From the NCBI GenBank assembly GCA_030015575.1, contig CM057347.1, forward strand, positions 510,077,176 through 510,141,175: a stretch of 64,000 nt of DNA, given 5' to 3'. Both the position numbers and the translations under genes were made by a program. Positions 9,265 to 22,132 of this stretch are shown piece after piece. Source of the DNA: Agapanthus africanus. Taxonomy: Eukaryota > Streptophyta > Magnoliopsida > Asparagales > Amaryllidaceae. The stretch's first letter is position 1, and each line of letters begins with the position of its first letter. Under the pieces are notes generated by a model that was not told the origin of the DNA, ran no database searches, and was given only the letters and a program-made list of their open reading frames with translations.

Positions 9265-12200
9265 TGTAATACCCAGCCCCTTTTGTACCAAATTTGTATT
9301 CGGTTACTGTAGAATTCTATTTATTCTTAGTTATAAATTATTTATTTTATTTATAAGTTTAATTTATTTTATTTATAAATTTACTTCTTCTAAACTCCAT
9401 TTTCTATTAACAATAAAACCCTTTAAAACCCAAATCCATGATTCAGATCACATTTTCTCTTTAATCGAAAATCCTTCAACCATTTCCAAATTCCAAATTT
9501 TCCTCAATTCTTTCCCTTATAAAAATCCTTAAACCTAACATTTCATTCCCTTCAGCCCTTTATTCCTCTAATTCATTTATTTTTCTCTAGCCCATTCCTA
9601 GCGGCCCGCTTCTATATTTCCCCATTCGATTTCCTTTTCTTTCATTTTAATTCTGCCGGCCCACACAGATAATTAGTTTACCTTAGTTAAGCCCTGGGCC
9701 GTTCCTTTTATTCTAATTCATTTATTATTAAAACCTTTGGCCCGGCCCTATATTTTTCCCTATCCTAACAATCCTAATTACTATTATTTTTCCCAACCCA
9801 ACTCAAATTAAACTAATTTAACCTTCAAATTATCCAGCCCGGCCCTTCTCTCTTCAAATTCCTTTTCTATTCCTTCAGCCGGCCCGCTCTCTTTCCCAAT
9901 TAATCCCTTATATTTCTCCTTGAGCCTGGCCCATTCCTTCCTTTGTTTTTCTTTTTATTTGATTTTTTTTGTTATTCTTTTTAAAAATACTTGGCCCGGC
10001 CCACTCTCCTCCAGCAACCCATTCCCACGCACACAACCCGACCCGGCCCGCTACTTCTTCTCCTTCTTCCCGTTGCGATTCTCCCGCGCGCGTTTTCCTT
10101 CGCGAGCGCGCTTCTCGCGCCGTCTCCTCCGCCTGCGCCCACGTCGCCTGGGCGTTACGCCCACGACGTCAACCCTCGTTCTCTTCTTCACTTCCTCACC
10201 TCCTCACCTCTCTCGTCTCTACCGTTTGCAAAATCGTCTCCACTCCTCTCCAACTCTCCCGACTACGCCTTCTCCGCCTCCGGCCACCTCCGTCCATCAC
10301 CATCGCACTCGCTTCTCCCCGAGTTTCTCACCTCCTTCCCCGATCATCCTTACCGCCCCTCCTTTTCATCGCCCTCGTCGCCGCGATCCCGCAGCTCACC
10401 TCAACCCCCTGCACACCCCGACCCAACAACCATCGCCTCCTCCTCATCGACACCACCTCCATCACCTCGTCGGCAATCAAGCCCACCGACCGCCAGCACC
10501 ACCCCCTCTCCCTCCTCCGTTCTCCCTCTGTACATCTCTCTCTCTCTACAATCCCTCTCAATCTCTCTCTCCCCCCCTCTGTACACCTCTCATCTCTCTC
10601 TCTCTCCCCGATCTCTCTCTCTCTGCCTCTTTCTCACTCTGTCCCTCTCTCTCTTTCTCACCCAGCTCTCTTTCTCCCTCTGTTTCTCACTCTGCATCTC
10701 ACTCTCTCTCTCTATTCTCATTCTGTCTCTCTCTCTCTCTGTGTAATTCTCTCTCTCTAAATCTCTTTCTCTCTCTCTTTCTCAGCAATTCTCTTTCTCT
10801 CGGTGGCCAACATTCCACCTTCCGGCCACCACCACACAAGCAGCCCCGCCATCAAAAGCTTCGATCACCGCAGACACCCCGATGATGCCGACGAGTCTCA
10901 CTGCCCGAGCTCACCCGCTGCCGTCGTCGTGCCAGTTCGTCGCGTGACCGTACTGTACTCGCTACCGTGTGCCCCAACGTCTTCAGGCAAGTTTTTACTT
11001 GCTTTCATGCTATTTATCATTAAATTACAAATCAAAATCGTAGATATTCCATGTTTTGCTTGATGCTAAATATTGCCATAAAACCGTTCGATGCTTGTTC
11101 TCATAGAAAATCATTATCCAATTTGACGGAACTAGATATAATGCTGTGGCCCTTGATATGTTGAATACCTTGTACAAGTTTCATTAGAAAATACGACTGT
11201 TAAAGATTAAAACGACTACCCCCAAGTCTAGCCGTAAAACTGTAATTCTGTTGCATCTGAAAATTGTTAAATTCTCCATAAATCATATACATATTAGAAT
11301 GGTGCGTTCGAGGGCTAAAATCGAAGCCAACTCGACGAACTTTAACCCTATGCTAGTTTACGGATATTTCTATATTTAAACTGTGATGATATTCGGATCG
11401 GAGTGCGACTCTGGACTGCAGTCCAGAGTGACTCCAGTCTTTGCTTGCTGTTTCGTATTGGATACCATAGAATTTCCTTAACTCGTAAGTTGCGGAACTC
11501 TACTGTTTATTATAGATAAATCTGTTATCTAGACAACACAATTAGTTTCATCCTATTTCGTTATCATTTACTATTTAATCTGTAATTTAGAAGATCGGGA
11601 CACATAACAGTCCCAGCTGAATCAGAATTGACATGTTGATATTAAGCAGATTATAACTCCTAACGTACAGACGCGATTGAAGATCCATTTGTTACGTTGA
11701 AAACCTTACTGAGAACCCTAGAATTCATCCAACTGTAGCGTCGCTAAAATCTGATCCCAACTGGGGTCAAAATGCGTTACGAAACAGACTTCTGATTCTG
11801 AAATTGGATTTCCAGCCGCGAGCGCTTAAAATGAAATGGTTATAACTAGTTATTCTGGAACCCGATTGGCTTGAAACAAAATTTTATGGATAGCTAACTG
11901 AACATGTTAATTACTATCTGTTTATCATTTCGCCAAATTATATTCATATATTTCATGATAAATCGTGCAAGTGATAGACTGTTGTTTTTATGACACCTCA
12001 ATTGTGCTTCTTATACTGTTCATGCATCACATCATACCCGTATCATTGTAGTGATAACCTAGTGACATCATGCATTCACCCAGTGTTAGATTTTAGTGAT
12101 GATTGTGGCAAGTACGTCAGTGTTCGTGTATCCGTGATTAAGTGAAAGTGATACGTGCTTGTACACAATCAGTGACCCTATTATTCTATTGCATTGTCGA

Positions 12201-13148
12201 CGTCTGTGGGATGCGTGTACGTGTGACTATAAGTGGTATGGGACACTTATGGAAGCGCTTGCACGGGTGTCACAGATAAGGCATCCGACACTGCCATTTA
12301 TCTTAGGTATTAGTCGGGACGTGCTTGATGGAGGTCCTGCCTCCAGTTCTCGCGCAGACTTGTCACGGATCGATTAGTATTTAGGGTGATGGTTAGTGTT
12401 TGATGTAGACCACGGGGTGTGGGGTAGTTTAAGTGTGAGTTCAACAGAATCTCGGGAGTCCCATGCCGGCTTATATATTTAGGGAGTTATATGGAGATTT
12501 ACAGGGTACGTGATATATACACCGTGATATTCTTGTTACATGTTGGGCCCGTGGTCCCTTGCCCTTGGGTTCTACCCTTGGGTGGAGGACACTCGCGAGT
12601 GGTTGACTCTCACACTTGGACTGACGATAGGCTTAGCGACCTGTACAGTGAGACTTAGAGACTGATAGGGATACTGGCATTTATATTCCTTTTGTACTGT
12701 GTTGGCATGCGTGACATATTGTTATACTGTTTTACTATTCCGCTGCATTGATTACTGCACATGCGTATTCATGATGTCATTTATTTACTGCTTCACATTA
12801 TCACTATTAGAACTGTCACTTGATTTTATACATATTATATTGCTATTGTGTCGCTCTGACGACCTGAGTATGCATGCTCAGTGTGAGGAGAAGATTTAGT
12901 CTGGACCAGTGCACCACATTCTTCTTGACTCGCCATTCCGAGTTGCATTCGTTTGTTCCACTTCAGGTCAGTTCTTTACTTTGTTCCTTTCAGTTACTGC
13001 ATTTCTCATTACCTGCGCATTATTTACTGTTTACCATGATAAACTAGAAGCCGAAGTGTGACTACGGCAGGACATTTCCTTGACCGTAGGAGCATGGCTG
13101 GCCTTGTCTACCCCTCGTATTCCGTATTTTGGGAAGCGGGGTGTGACA
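9265..13148 (+). repeat. 3' LTR of element A (3884 bp)
   Basis: About 99 % identical to 2542-6430 by eye. Ends GGGGTGTGACA. Differences are mostly C/T and G/A, as expected from decay of methylated cytosine. One 6-bp length change is seen near 12795. Confidence 0.93.
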
Positions 13149-13153
13149 AGTAT
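13149..13153. repeat. Target-site duplication of element A, right copy
   Basis: AGTAT, identical to 2537-2541. Confidence 0.95.
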
Positions 13154-16100
13154 CCCTATCAGTCTCTAAGTCTCACTGTACAGGTCAATAAGTCTATCGT
13201 CAGTCTAAGTGTGAGAGTTAACCACTCGCGAGTGTCCTCCACCCAAGGGTAGAACCCAAGGGCAGGGACCACGGGCCCAACATGTAACAAGAATATCACG
13301 GTGTATATATCACGTACCCTGTAAATCTCCATATAACTCCCTAAATATATAAGCCGGCATGGGACTCCCGAGATTCTGTTGAACTCACACTTAAACTACC
13401 CCACACCCCGTAGTCTACATCAAACGCTAACCATCACCCTAAATACTAATCGATCCGTGACAAGTCTGCGCGAGAACTGGAGGCAGGACCTCCATCAAGC
13501 ACGTCCCGACTAATACCTAAGATAAATGGCAGTGTCGGATGCCTTATCTGTGACACCCGTGCAAGCGCTTCCATAAGTGTCCCATACCACTTATAGTCAC
13601 ACGTACACGCATCCCACAGACGTCGACAATGCAATAGAATAATAGGGTCACTGATTGTGTACAAGTACGTATCACTTTCACTTAATCACGGATACACGAA
13701 TACTGACGTACTTGCCACAATCATCACTAAAATCTTACACTGGGTAAATGCACGATGTCACTAGGTTATCACTACAATGATATGGGTATGATGGGATGCA
13801 TGAACAGTATACGAAGCACAACTAAGGTATTATAAAAAAAACAACAGTCTATCGCTTGCACAATTTATCAAGAAACATATGTATATAATTTAGCGAAACG
13901 ATAAACAGGTAGTAATTAATATGTTCAGTTAGCTATCCATAGAATTTTGTTTCAAGCTAATCGGGTTCCAGGATCATTAGTTATAACTATTTCATTTTAA
14001 GCGCACGCGGCTGGAAATCCGGTCTCAGAATCAGAAATCCATTTCGCAACGCATTTTAATCCCAGTTGGGATCAGATTTTAGCGACGCTACAGTTGGATG
14101 AATTCTAGGGTTTTTAGTAAGGTTTTCAACGCAACAAACGGATCTTCAATCGCGTCTGTATGTTAGGAGTAATAATCTGTTTAATATTAACATGTCAATT
14201 CTGATTCTGCTGGGACTGTTATGTGTCCCGATCTTCTAAATTACAGATTAAATAGTAAATGATAACGAAACAGGATGAAACTAATTGTGTTGTCTAGCTA
14301 ACAGAGTTACCTACAATAATCAGCGGAGTTCCGCAACCTACGAGTTAAGGAAATCGTATGGTATCCATTACGGAACAGCAAACACGACTGAAGTCGCTCT
14401 GGGCTGCAGTCCAGAGTCGCACTCCGATCCGAATATCGTCACAGTTTAATTACAGAAATGTCTGGAAACTGGTATAGGGTTAAAGTTCGTCGAGTTGGCT
14501 TCGATTTGAGACCTCGAACGCACCATTCTAATATGTATATGATTTATGGTGAATTTAACGGTTTTCAGGTGCAACAGAATTTCAGTTTTACGGTTAAACT
14601 TGGGGGCGGTTGTTTTAGTCGTTATCGATTACATCATCCAACAAAATTCACACACTATATTCACAGCCCTACGGGCCAATCTACACCAGTGAGTTCCGTC
14701 AAATTAGATAATGTTTTCCTAAGGGAACAAGCATCGAACAGTTACGGCACATAATAGTTTTAAACTTGTAACATTATACTTCATGTATTTAACGATTGTA
14801 ACTTAGATAAATAGCATGTAAGCAAGTAGAATACTTGCCTGGAGACGATGAATTGAAGGCACGGCAGCGAAAGCAGAGATGATACGACTTGGGCACGAAG
14901 TAATAGTCAACATGACGAGTCTCTGCTAGGCCCGGATTTGGCTCAAGCTCGGTGACAGGTTGTGGCGGCTAGGCATTGTGTGAGACGAGGCGAAGGTGCT
15001 TGTACTGTAGAGAGAGTGAGGGGAAATGCAGAGAGAGTTGTAGAAAGAGAGAGTGGGAGGGATTTGAGTTAGTGAGAGGGAAGTTTAGAGAGAAGAAGGA
15101 AAGAGAGCAAAGAGAGGGAGACAGTGAGATTAAAGGGAGGGTGAGAAAGAGAGAGGGCACAGATAGAGGGAGAGAGAGAGACAAAGAAAGAGGCAGAGAG
15201 AGAGAGGTCGGATAGAGAGAGAGAGAAGTGAGATCTGAGAAAGAGAGAGATCACAGAGAGGGGGAGCAGAGTTAGAGAACTTGGGGAGAGAGAGAACTGG
15301 GAGTGGTCGAGAGAGAGAGAGTGATCGGGAGAGAGAGAGTTAGAGAGAGAGAGAGAGAATGACAGAGAGAGAGAGGGAGTGATCGGGAGAGAGAGAGTGA
15401 TGACGACGACGACGTCGACGATGAAAATGGGGTCGACGACGTGGTGCAGGGGGGGGTGACGGCGGCGACGGTGCAGGGGAGTCGACGAGACGTAGAGAGC
15501 TCGTGCTCGGGTGTGCTTGGAAGGCGAAGGCGATGGCGGTGGCTCCGGTGGGTCGCGGTGTGGCGGAGCTCATCGACGAGCGAGTGAACTGGAATGGAAG
15601 TCTTCAAGAGAAGAGAAGTGTGGGTTGTGTGAGGGGGAGAAGGAGGTGGTTGCGAGGTGGTCGCGGCGGGGCTCGGTGGAGGAACAGTCGCAGGGGCGGT
15701 GAGAGAGAGGAGGAAGAAAAGAAAGGAGGGGAGCGAGTGATTGAGGGTGTAGTGTGTAGAGGGGAGAGGGTCGTGGGGGTGAAACGCGCGCGTCGTGGGT
15801 AACGCTCGCGCGAGCGGGGGCGACGGCGGAGGCGAGGAGCGCGCGCGGAAGTTGGGGAGTAGCCGTTGGAGATTTGAGGGAGATGTACAGGGATTGGGCC
15901 GGGTCGGGTGTTGGTGAGCAGGCTGTGGGTGAGGGAATGGAGCGGGCCAGAGAGTGGGCTGCTGAGAAAATAAGAATTTAATTAATGAAGTGGGCTGAGG
16001 AATATGGGGCTGGGCTCGGGCCAAAATAAAATCAGAGAAAAGAACTAGTGAGGGAATTAAGGAAACGGGCCGGGCCAAGTATTTAATTAGAACAATAAAT

Positions 16101-16529
16101 AAGGAAAAGGCCCGGCTATAAAAATAGGTTTAGACTCATGGGAAAAACATGAATGGGCTGGGGATTAATGTTGGGCCGCAAGAGTAAATTTGGGGAAAAT
16201 GGAAACAGGCCGAGGAATTTTTGATTAAGGAATTAAGTTTAAAGGAAAGGAAATGGAACGGGCCGGGGAAATGGTGCTGGGCTAGTTTTAAAAATAAAAG
16301 AGTTTCTTTTACAATTTGAGGGGAGGGGCTCGGGGATGAAGGGAAAAATAATAGAAATAATGGGGATAAAATATAGGGTTAGGGAAAATAGGTTCGGGTT
16401 GTAATAAAAGAAGTATACGGTTTAGAATAAATAACTTATAATTAAAATGAATACAATTTATAAATTAGAATACATAGGATTCAAGAGTAATAAAATACGG
16501 ACCTTGATATAAAAGGCCTGGGTATTACA
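13154..16529 (-). repeat. LTR of element B, U3-side part
   Basis: Continues 2060-2541 after element A; total LTR length 3858 bp. 13154-14450 is nearly identical to A (reverse complement of about 4640-5950), and a stretch of about 230 bp (13440-13670) shows no difference that I could find. From about 14500 to 16529 similarity drops sharply although the layout (GA block 14990-15410, CpG block 15400-15900, GGGCCGGG blocks 15890-16290) is kept. This indicates a different U3 lineage or recombination. Confidence 0.9.
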
Positions 16530-17383
16530 GGATCGTTGGACGATATACACAGAATATGCGATAACATGTGACTTGATAAGATAATAGAATGTACGTGACC
16601 TTGGATCCGTACCCTTGATTATAATATAGTACGACGGATGATACCGTACGAGATTATATATGTAATGATTGATTCGCACTCTTGACTCGAGGATCCCGTA
16701 CGATAAATTATACCGTACGCGATGCTATGAGGCTGGATCGCCGACTGATAGATACATCGACTCGGATATGATATAGGTTTTAATCCCTTCCTACATTGTT
16801 TAGCTTAGTCCCTTAAGTAGATGTTAGATTAAATTTAGAGTCATACATATCTTCAAAACTAACGAATCGTAGGTATTTTCAAAGAGCAACCCGAAGGGCT
16901 CTACAGATTTTTAAAATGATATTTCTTTTCTCAAAAACACCGTAGCCCCTACCATTCTAAAAATAGCGATTCGTACTATTTTCAATTACGGTAACGGTAT
17001 GGCTTAGATATAGATGCATGGATTTTATAATGTTGCGCTTACTGTTTACTATTCTGCTATGTTTATGTTATTCTCATTGCATTGCATACCTATGCTTTCA
17101 TTAGCTATTACGATCTCGTCTGCTCGGACTTATGCACTATTACCGATAATGCGTATGTTGCACGTATACTTTCTTACCGGCTCACACACATCATCATCGG
17201 TAATGGCCATGCCACATACACATTAGAAACCGTTCTCTCACTCGTATAACCTGATAGCTGGTAGTTTAATTATATTGTTGTATTCTTGTTCTCACATGCT
17301 AGTTAGATATTGCATTTCTTACTTAGATACCACATGCATTCGTATACATACACTACTATATATATATATATATATATATAGAA

Positions 17384-17765
17384 TAATGGAGGAAAGATGC
17401 CATAGGAGGAAATTTCCTCCTATGGCATCGAAAAAATACACCCTCCCTCATTTTTTCCGACGATCGGCATCCACCATCTTCATCGTTATCATCTAAGATG
17501 TGGGTACACCAAATTTCATGTGATTCTACAAACTTTTCACCGCCGATTTAGCAATGTAAAAAGTTCTATTGTCAGTAAACCGTTAATTTTGAACCCACTA
17601 AATCAACGGTGAAAAAGTTATAGAATCACATGAAATTTGGTGTACCCATATCTTAGATGATAACGATGAAGATGGTGGGTGCCGATCGTTGGAAAAAATG
17701 AGGGAAGGTGTATTATTTCGACGCCATAGGAGGAAATTTCCTCCTATGGCCTCTTTCCTCCATTA
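17384..17765. mobile_element. Foldback MITE (382 bp) in LTR C
   Basis: The two halves are inverted copies along nearly the whole length; the ends are TAATGGAGGAAAGA and its complement. Each end holds a perfect 28-bp palindrome (17399-17426 and 17723-17750) centred on GGAAATTTCC. It sits between (TA)n and (CA)n tracts; the corresponding place in the solo LTR 51285-55711 lacks it. Superfamily not assigned; no clear long target duplication can be read because of the flanking microsatellites. Confidence 0.75.
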
Positions 17766-18230
17766 ACCACACACACACACACACACACACACTCTCATAT
17801 GACATGTTTGCGTAATATACTTGATATTCTCATATTACCGTTCTATGTTTGCATATATCGTACTTTATGGTTTTATGTATTGAGATGCTGTTTTCATGAG
17901 ATTTCTGCATTTTAAGAACCGCGGTTATATTTCAAAGGAAATTATGAATTGTTTTAAAAACGCGGTTTCTCATAATGTGATTTCGAGGCGTCCACCATAA
18001 GTTTTCTCAGTTCTGAGCTTGTTTTCGAGACACGATTCGAGAAGTTGGATGAACCGTCTGCGGGTACATGGTGGACCCGGTAAGCTACCCCGGGGCAAGA
18101 AGCTCAAGATGTAGACGATGAGCCTGGCAGGAGGGAACACTACCTACCGATGATAGTTTGGACCCGGCGGTTATCCGGAGGATACCAACCGGAGTCGTGA
18201 GATGGATATGAGGGCCGATCAGAGGATGCG
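17424..18230 (+). repeat. Tandem duplication in LTR C, first copy (807 bp)
   Basis: Begins inside the left arm of the MITE at GGCATCG and ends at GAGGATGCG. The next copy follows without a gap. About 10 substitutions separate the copies (about 1.3 %). Confidence 0.9.
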
Positions 18231-19037
18231 GGCATCGAAAAAATACACCCTCCTTCATTTTTTCCGACGATCGGCATCCACCATCTTCATCGTTATCATC
18301 TAAGATGTGGGTATACCAAATTTCATGTGATTCTACAACCTTTTCACCGCCGATTTAGCAATGTAAAAAGTTCTATTGTCAGTAAACCGTTAATTTTGAA
18401 CCCTCTAAATCAACGGTGAAAAAGTTATAGAATCACATGAAATTTGGTGTACCCATATCTTAGATGATAACGATGAAGATGGTGGGTGCCGATCGTTGGA
18501 AAAAATGAGGGAAGGTGTATTTTTTCGACGCCATAGAAGGAAATTTCCTCCTATGGCCTCTTTCCTCCATTAACCACACACACACACACACACACACACT
18601 CTCATATGACATGTTTGCGTAATATACTTGATATTCTCATATTACCGTTCTATGTTTGCATATATCGTACTTTATGGTTTTATGTATTGAGATGCTGTTT
18701 TCATGAGATTTCTGCATTTTAAGAACCGCGGTTATATTTCAAAGGAAATTATGAATTGTTTTAAAAACGCGGTTTCTCATGATGTGATTTCGAGGCGTCC
18801 ACCATGAGTTTTCTCAGTTCTGAGCTTGTTTTCGAGACACGATTCGAGAAGTTGGATGAACCGTCTGTGGGTACATGGTGGACCCGGTAAGATACCCCGG
18901 GGCAAGAAGCTCAAGATGTAGACGATGAGCCTGGCAGGAGGGAACACTACCTACCGATGATAGTTTGGACCCAGCGGTTATCCGGAGGATACCAACCGGA
19001 GTCGTGAGATGGATATGAGGGCCGATCAGAGGATGCG
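18231..19037 (+). repeat. Tandem duplication in LTR C, second copy
   Basis: Same as 17424-18230, so it carries a second MITE lacking the outer 40 bp of its left arm. The junction shares a GG-type microhomology. After 19038 the LTR continues in single copy. Confidence 0.9.
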
Positions 19038-20040
19038 GCGCCTGAGATATGAGGATTTACGTGTCGATACTGGACACGGGTTTCATGATGTTTCGAGTGT
19101 CGCTGTTGGACATTCAGATTCTATGATTTTGATGTGTCGTTGATGGACACATGTCGGTTGATTCTCATATACATACTGGCTTATGATTCAGATGTTTGGT
19201 TTTTACATGTATTATTGGCATTTAGTATATTGTTGATACATATAACTGCATGGACACCCTAGGTATCACAGTATTATCTTATTGATACAATATGACCTAG
19301 GAATCACTGTTTATTCGATTTCTACCTGCTGCTGTTTTATACTCATGAGTTGGCAACTCACCCCCGTTGTGCTACAGTTTCTTGCAGGTTTGACCGCTTG
19401 GATCAGTAGCGGTATCGCTGGCACACAGTTCCTTCAGGGTGTTTGCTTGGGTAGGTGGGACACACCTTGGATCATGCCCACTCTTGTATTTTATATTCTA
19501 TTGTATCTAGATAAATTCCATCAATCAGAAACTAGACTTTGTATATTGGTAGACTTAGTCAGATTTTTGTTGCGAGACTTAGAGCGTTGGGTGTATATTC
19601 GCTATTGGAGGTTTTGATGTCTCGCTTTATTATTTATTCTTTCTGTGTTGATTTTCTCCGTTGGGCGTTGTATTTACTGCTTATTTGTGTGGTTGTGATT
19701 CCGCCGTTTGGCGAAGAGCTAGCTCCCGTTTGGGGATGCCTATATACATTGCTTGTATGTGGTTTTTGGATCAAAATATACTCGGGAGGTGCTGCCCAAA
19801 TTTTTAAGGACGAAAAATATTTTCAACTCTAGTATATAACCCTTGTTTTCTCATATATCTTTCTTTAATCCATGTAAAGTAAAACCCGATTTCATTATAC
19901 CTTTATTTCAAAAATGCACCTCCACTATTTTTTCCTAAAAATGTTTAGATTTCTGGGCTTTGTTTTACTTGAATTAGGTGGGGTCCTATAGACTTCACAC
20001 GATTCAAGTGCCAGTCACGTGCCTTTTCCAGGTCGTAACA

Positions 20041-21474
20041 AGTTGGGATAATCATAAGTAGCGGGGATCAAGAGGACATAGGAATGTGATTTGCGAGTTT
20101 AAGTAAGCTTTCCAACCCTAAATCCATTCCTAGTACCGCTTTTCCTTTCGCTACGTACGCTTATTTTCAAGTCTCGGCCAAACACCCACAACCATGTATC
20201 AATTGGGTCACAACTACATGTCACGTTGTAGTGCGTCCAAAAGACTTCTCGACTTAGGGCGCGGCTATATGTCATGTATAGTGCGCCTAAGTGAGGGGGT
20301 TATGTTTGTTTAGTCAAGGTTCATTTTAAGGTGTTTGGCGAAGAGAAACAGAAGAGATTTTTCCGTCCCTCATACTAATCTTGCTTAGCCCTAATAAGTA
20401 AGGAAATTATTCACACATTTAAATGAAAGAAAAAATAAAACAAGTAGGAAGAAAAGAAAGAAAGAAAGGAAAATACGGTTTTACAAATGGTAGCAAACTA
20501 ACTATTTGGCCCCTCACATAAGCAAGAGATTCCATAGAGTATCATGGCTTGAAAATGAGGATAGGAGGAAAAGAAAAAGAGCAACAAATAAAAACAACTA
20601 CTTAACAACAATAAATAAGATTACACTATGAATTAAAATTACAACACAAGAAAAAAATTTTACAATACAAAAAAATTAAAGATACAAGATAATAAAAACA
20701 ACTCTCATCTTCATTGATCTTCCACTCAAGAGCTCTCGCTATAATTTTCATGGAGGAAAAATGATGAAGAAGAAGAAATATAAACTAAACTACACTAAAA
20801 TCTAACAAAGAAAAAGACATCCTTGGTTGGGCTCAAAACTGGAGTATTTATAGGTAGAGAACTGAAACTGTAGGCTCATATTCTGAACCCTTATATTATT
20901 ACCAAACTACCCCTAAAAGACGGTCAATAGATGACACGACATGGCCGCGGAACCGCCGCGAAAACCAATATTTAGCGGTGGTTCCGTAGCCGTCTTGTGG
21001 AATTAGGGTCTCATTTTTTCTGTGCTTTCTCATGTTGCATTGTTCTTCTATTTTACAGGTCCAAAATTGTAAAATGGTTTTAAATATCTTCATATTTTCA
21101 ACAGTCTAAAATGGCTTCACTTTTAATCCCTTTGAACTTTATCTCCCTTGAGCTCCGCGCATCTCTTGAATTTTGTGTTGTCCCTCTCGTGCTCTATGCT
21201 TGACCAAAATACGAATGACCACTGTTATTTGTCTTGTCTCTTGAACTAGTAAGCGGAACTAGACGGATGTAGATGACCGGAACCCGGATTTTATCTGTTT
21301 TTGGCAGATGTTCTGGATTTTGGTATAATTGTGGAGATTTTGCATGATTTGCGTTATTTTGGACTGAAAACCTGTAACCTGTAAATATGTAGCAAACACT
21401 GATCAAAAGCACCTATCTATAAATAAACGAGCAGAAGAATAGGCTGTATTAAGTGCAATATTCTGGTGTGAACA
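20041..21474 (-). repeat. 3' LTR of element D (remaining 1434 bp)
   Basis: Homologous to 56552-57982. The LTR starts at 21474 with TGTTCACACC; about 290 bp of the U5 end lie beyond the insertion of C, outside the window. It holds a GC-rich double palindrome (20943-20991) and a TATA box. Confidence 0.85.
20844..20853 (-). promoter_or_regulatory. TATA box of the D 3' LTR
   Basis: The minus strand reads CTATAAATAC, about 620 bp into the LTR; the same motif lies at 57351-57360 in the 5' LTR. Confidence 0.6.
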
Positions 21475-22132
21475 AATACCCCTAAATTTAATTTTTGCTC
21501 GTCCCGAGCAAAACTATTTATTTTCAAAAAGTTCTAAGCTCACTTTCGTAGGCATCACGGTTGCACTTAGCATGTGCAACAAGCCGTTAAATCTCTAGGT
21601 GTTCCTAGTATGAGGAGTGTTGTCTCCTGAAGGTTTTCATCGGATACTAACAACAAAATCCCGTCAAGCTAGTTTCATATGTTAACGTTGACTCTAATCC
21701 TATGTTTTAGTATCAAAGTTAGAAATCCTATCATTCTAAGTTAGAAATATCCATCCCTTATTTTTCACACTTTCTATTTATTCAACTTAAGATCCTATAC
21801 GTTTTGACAGTTTAGAAAGATCTCGGCATCTCTTGAGTTTTCCTTCTAAAGCGCGGTCTTCAATCCGGAATTTTTATCATCTTTATGGAAAACATAAGTA
21901 TTATTATTTATCCCTATCTTTCTTCTAAATATCGATCGTATACCCCCACATGTGTGTAAATTTTCACCCATACACTCAAGAATTCAATTCAAGCTATAGT
22001 ACTCTTGCCCTAATACCTAATACTACTTCTTTTCATTAATGATGGACGGTTTTGCTCACACATCTTTCATGCGACTATTACTGCTTCCTGAGGCACTAAA
22101 CGGTCGATTACTGAATGTGTGAGCTTAAAGCG
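21475..22132 (-). other. 3' noncoding region of element D, LTR-proximal part
   Basis: Begins with the polypurine-type AAATTTAGGGGTATT before the LTR. 21530-22130 is clearly homologous to 32070-32580 of element G (blocks such as GGAGTGTTGTCTCCTGA). No ORF. Interrupted at 22133. Confidence 0.75.

Larger units (their letters stand above)
2542..13148 (+). mobile_element. Element A: complete non-autonomous long-LTR retrotransposon (LARD/TR-GAG-like), 10.6 kb
   Basis: A full element with 3.9 kb LTRs (2542-6430 and 9265-13148), a 2834-bp interior, tRNA-iMet PBS, two small ORFs, polypurine tract and a perfect 5-bp target duplication AGTAT. By eye the LTRs differ at about 45 positions (about 1 %), mostly transitions, so the insertion is recent. 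The sequence CTAAATTTCGAGGACGAAATTT before the tract (quoted in part) resembles that of Tekay/Del-type chromoviruses, which would be the likely helper (inference). No protease, reverse transcriptase, RNase H or integrase is present. It lies inverted inside the LTR of a copy of its own family. Confidence 0.93.
1..16529 (-). mobile_element. Element B: partial non-autonomous Ty3/gypsy-type element (LARD/TR-GAG-like), split by element A
   Basis: The minus-strand copy of the same family as element A. Seen: interior 1-2059 (3' noncoding 1-438, acidic ORF 439-909, spacer 910-1289, gag-like ORF 1290-1703, leader 1704-2037, PBS 2038-2050), then its 5' LTR, which is cut in two (2060-2541 and 13154-16529) by element A. 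The LTR starts at 16529 with TGTAATACCC and ends at 2060 with CA, as in A. The 3' end lies left of the window, so its target-site duplication cannot be tested; the right flank is GGATC (16530-16534) inside an LTR of family C. It encodes no reverse transcriptase or integrase in the visible part, so it would depend on a relative in trans. Family assignment to gypsy rests on the PBS, the zinc knuckles and the polypurine flank of A. Confidence 0.85.
16530..20040 (+). repeat. Element C: 3' part of a long gypsy LTR
   Basis: Aligns, with many substitutions, to the reverse complement of the left three quarters of the solo LTR at 51285-55711, ending in the same way (GTCCTATAGACTTCACACGA ... GGTCGTAACA). 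It is followed directly by LTR sequence of D, so this is a 3' or solo LTR inserted in D. The first part of the LTR and any interior lie left of the window beyond element B. It carries a foldback MITE and an 807-bp tandem duplication. No protein-coding frame is supported. Confidence 0.8.

Noticed and set aside
14458-14754. 98-codon frame in the LTR of B
   Set aside because: Not open in the homologous LTR of A and has no known family features.
15272-16078. 268-codon frame on the minus strand in the LTR of B
   Set aside because: Same low-complexity region as above, with different sequence; no shared protein.
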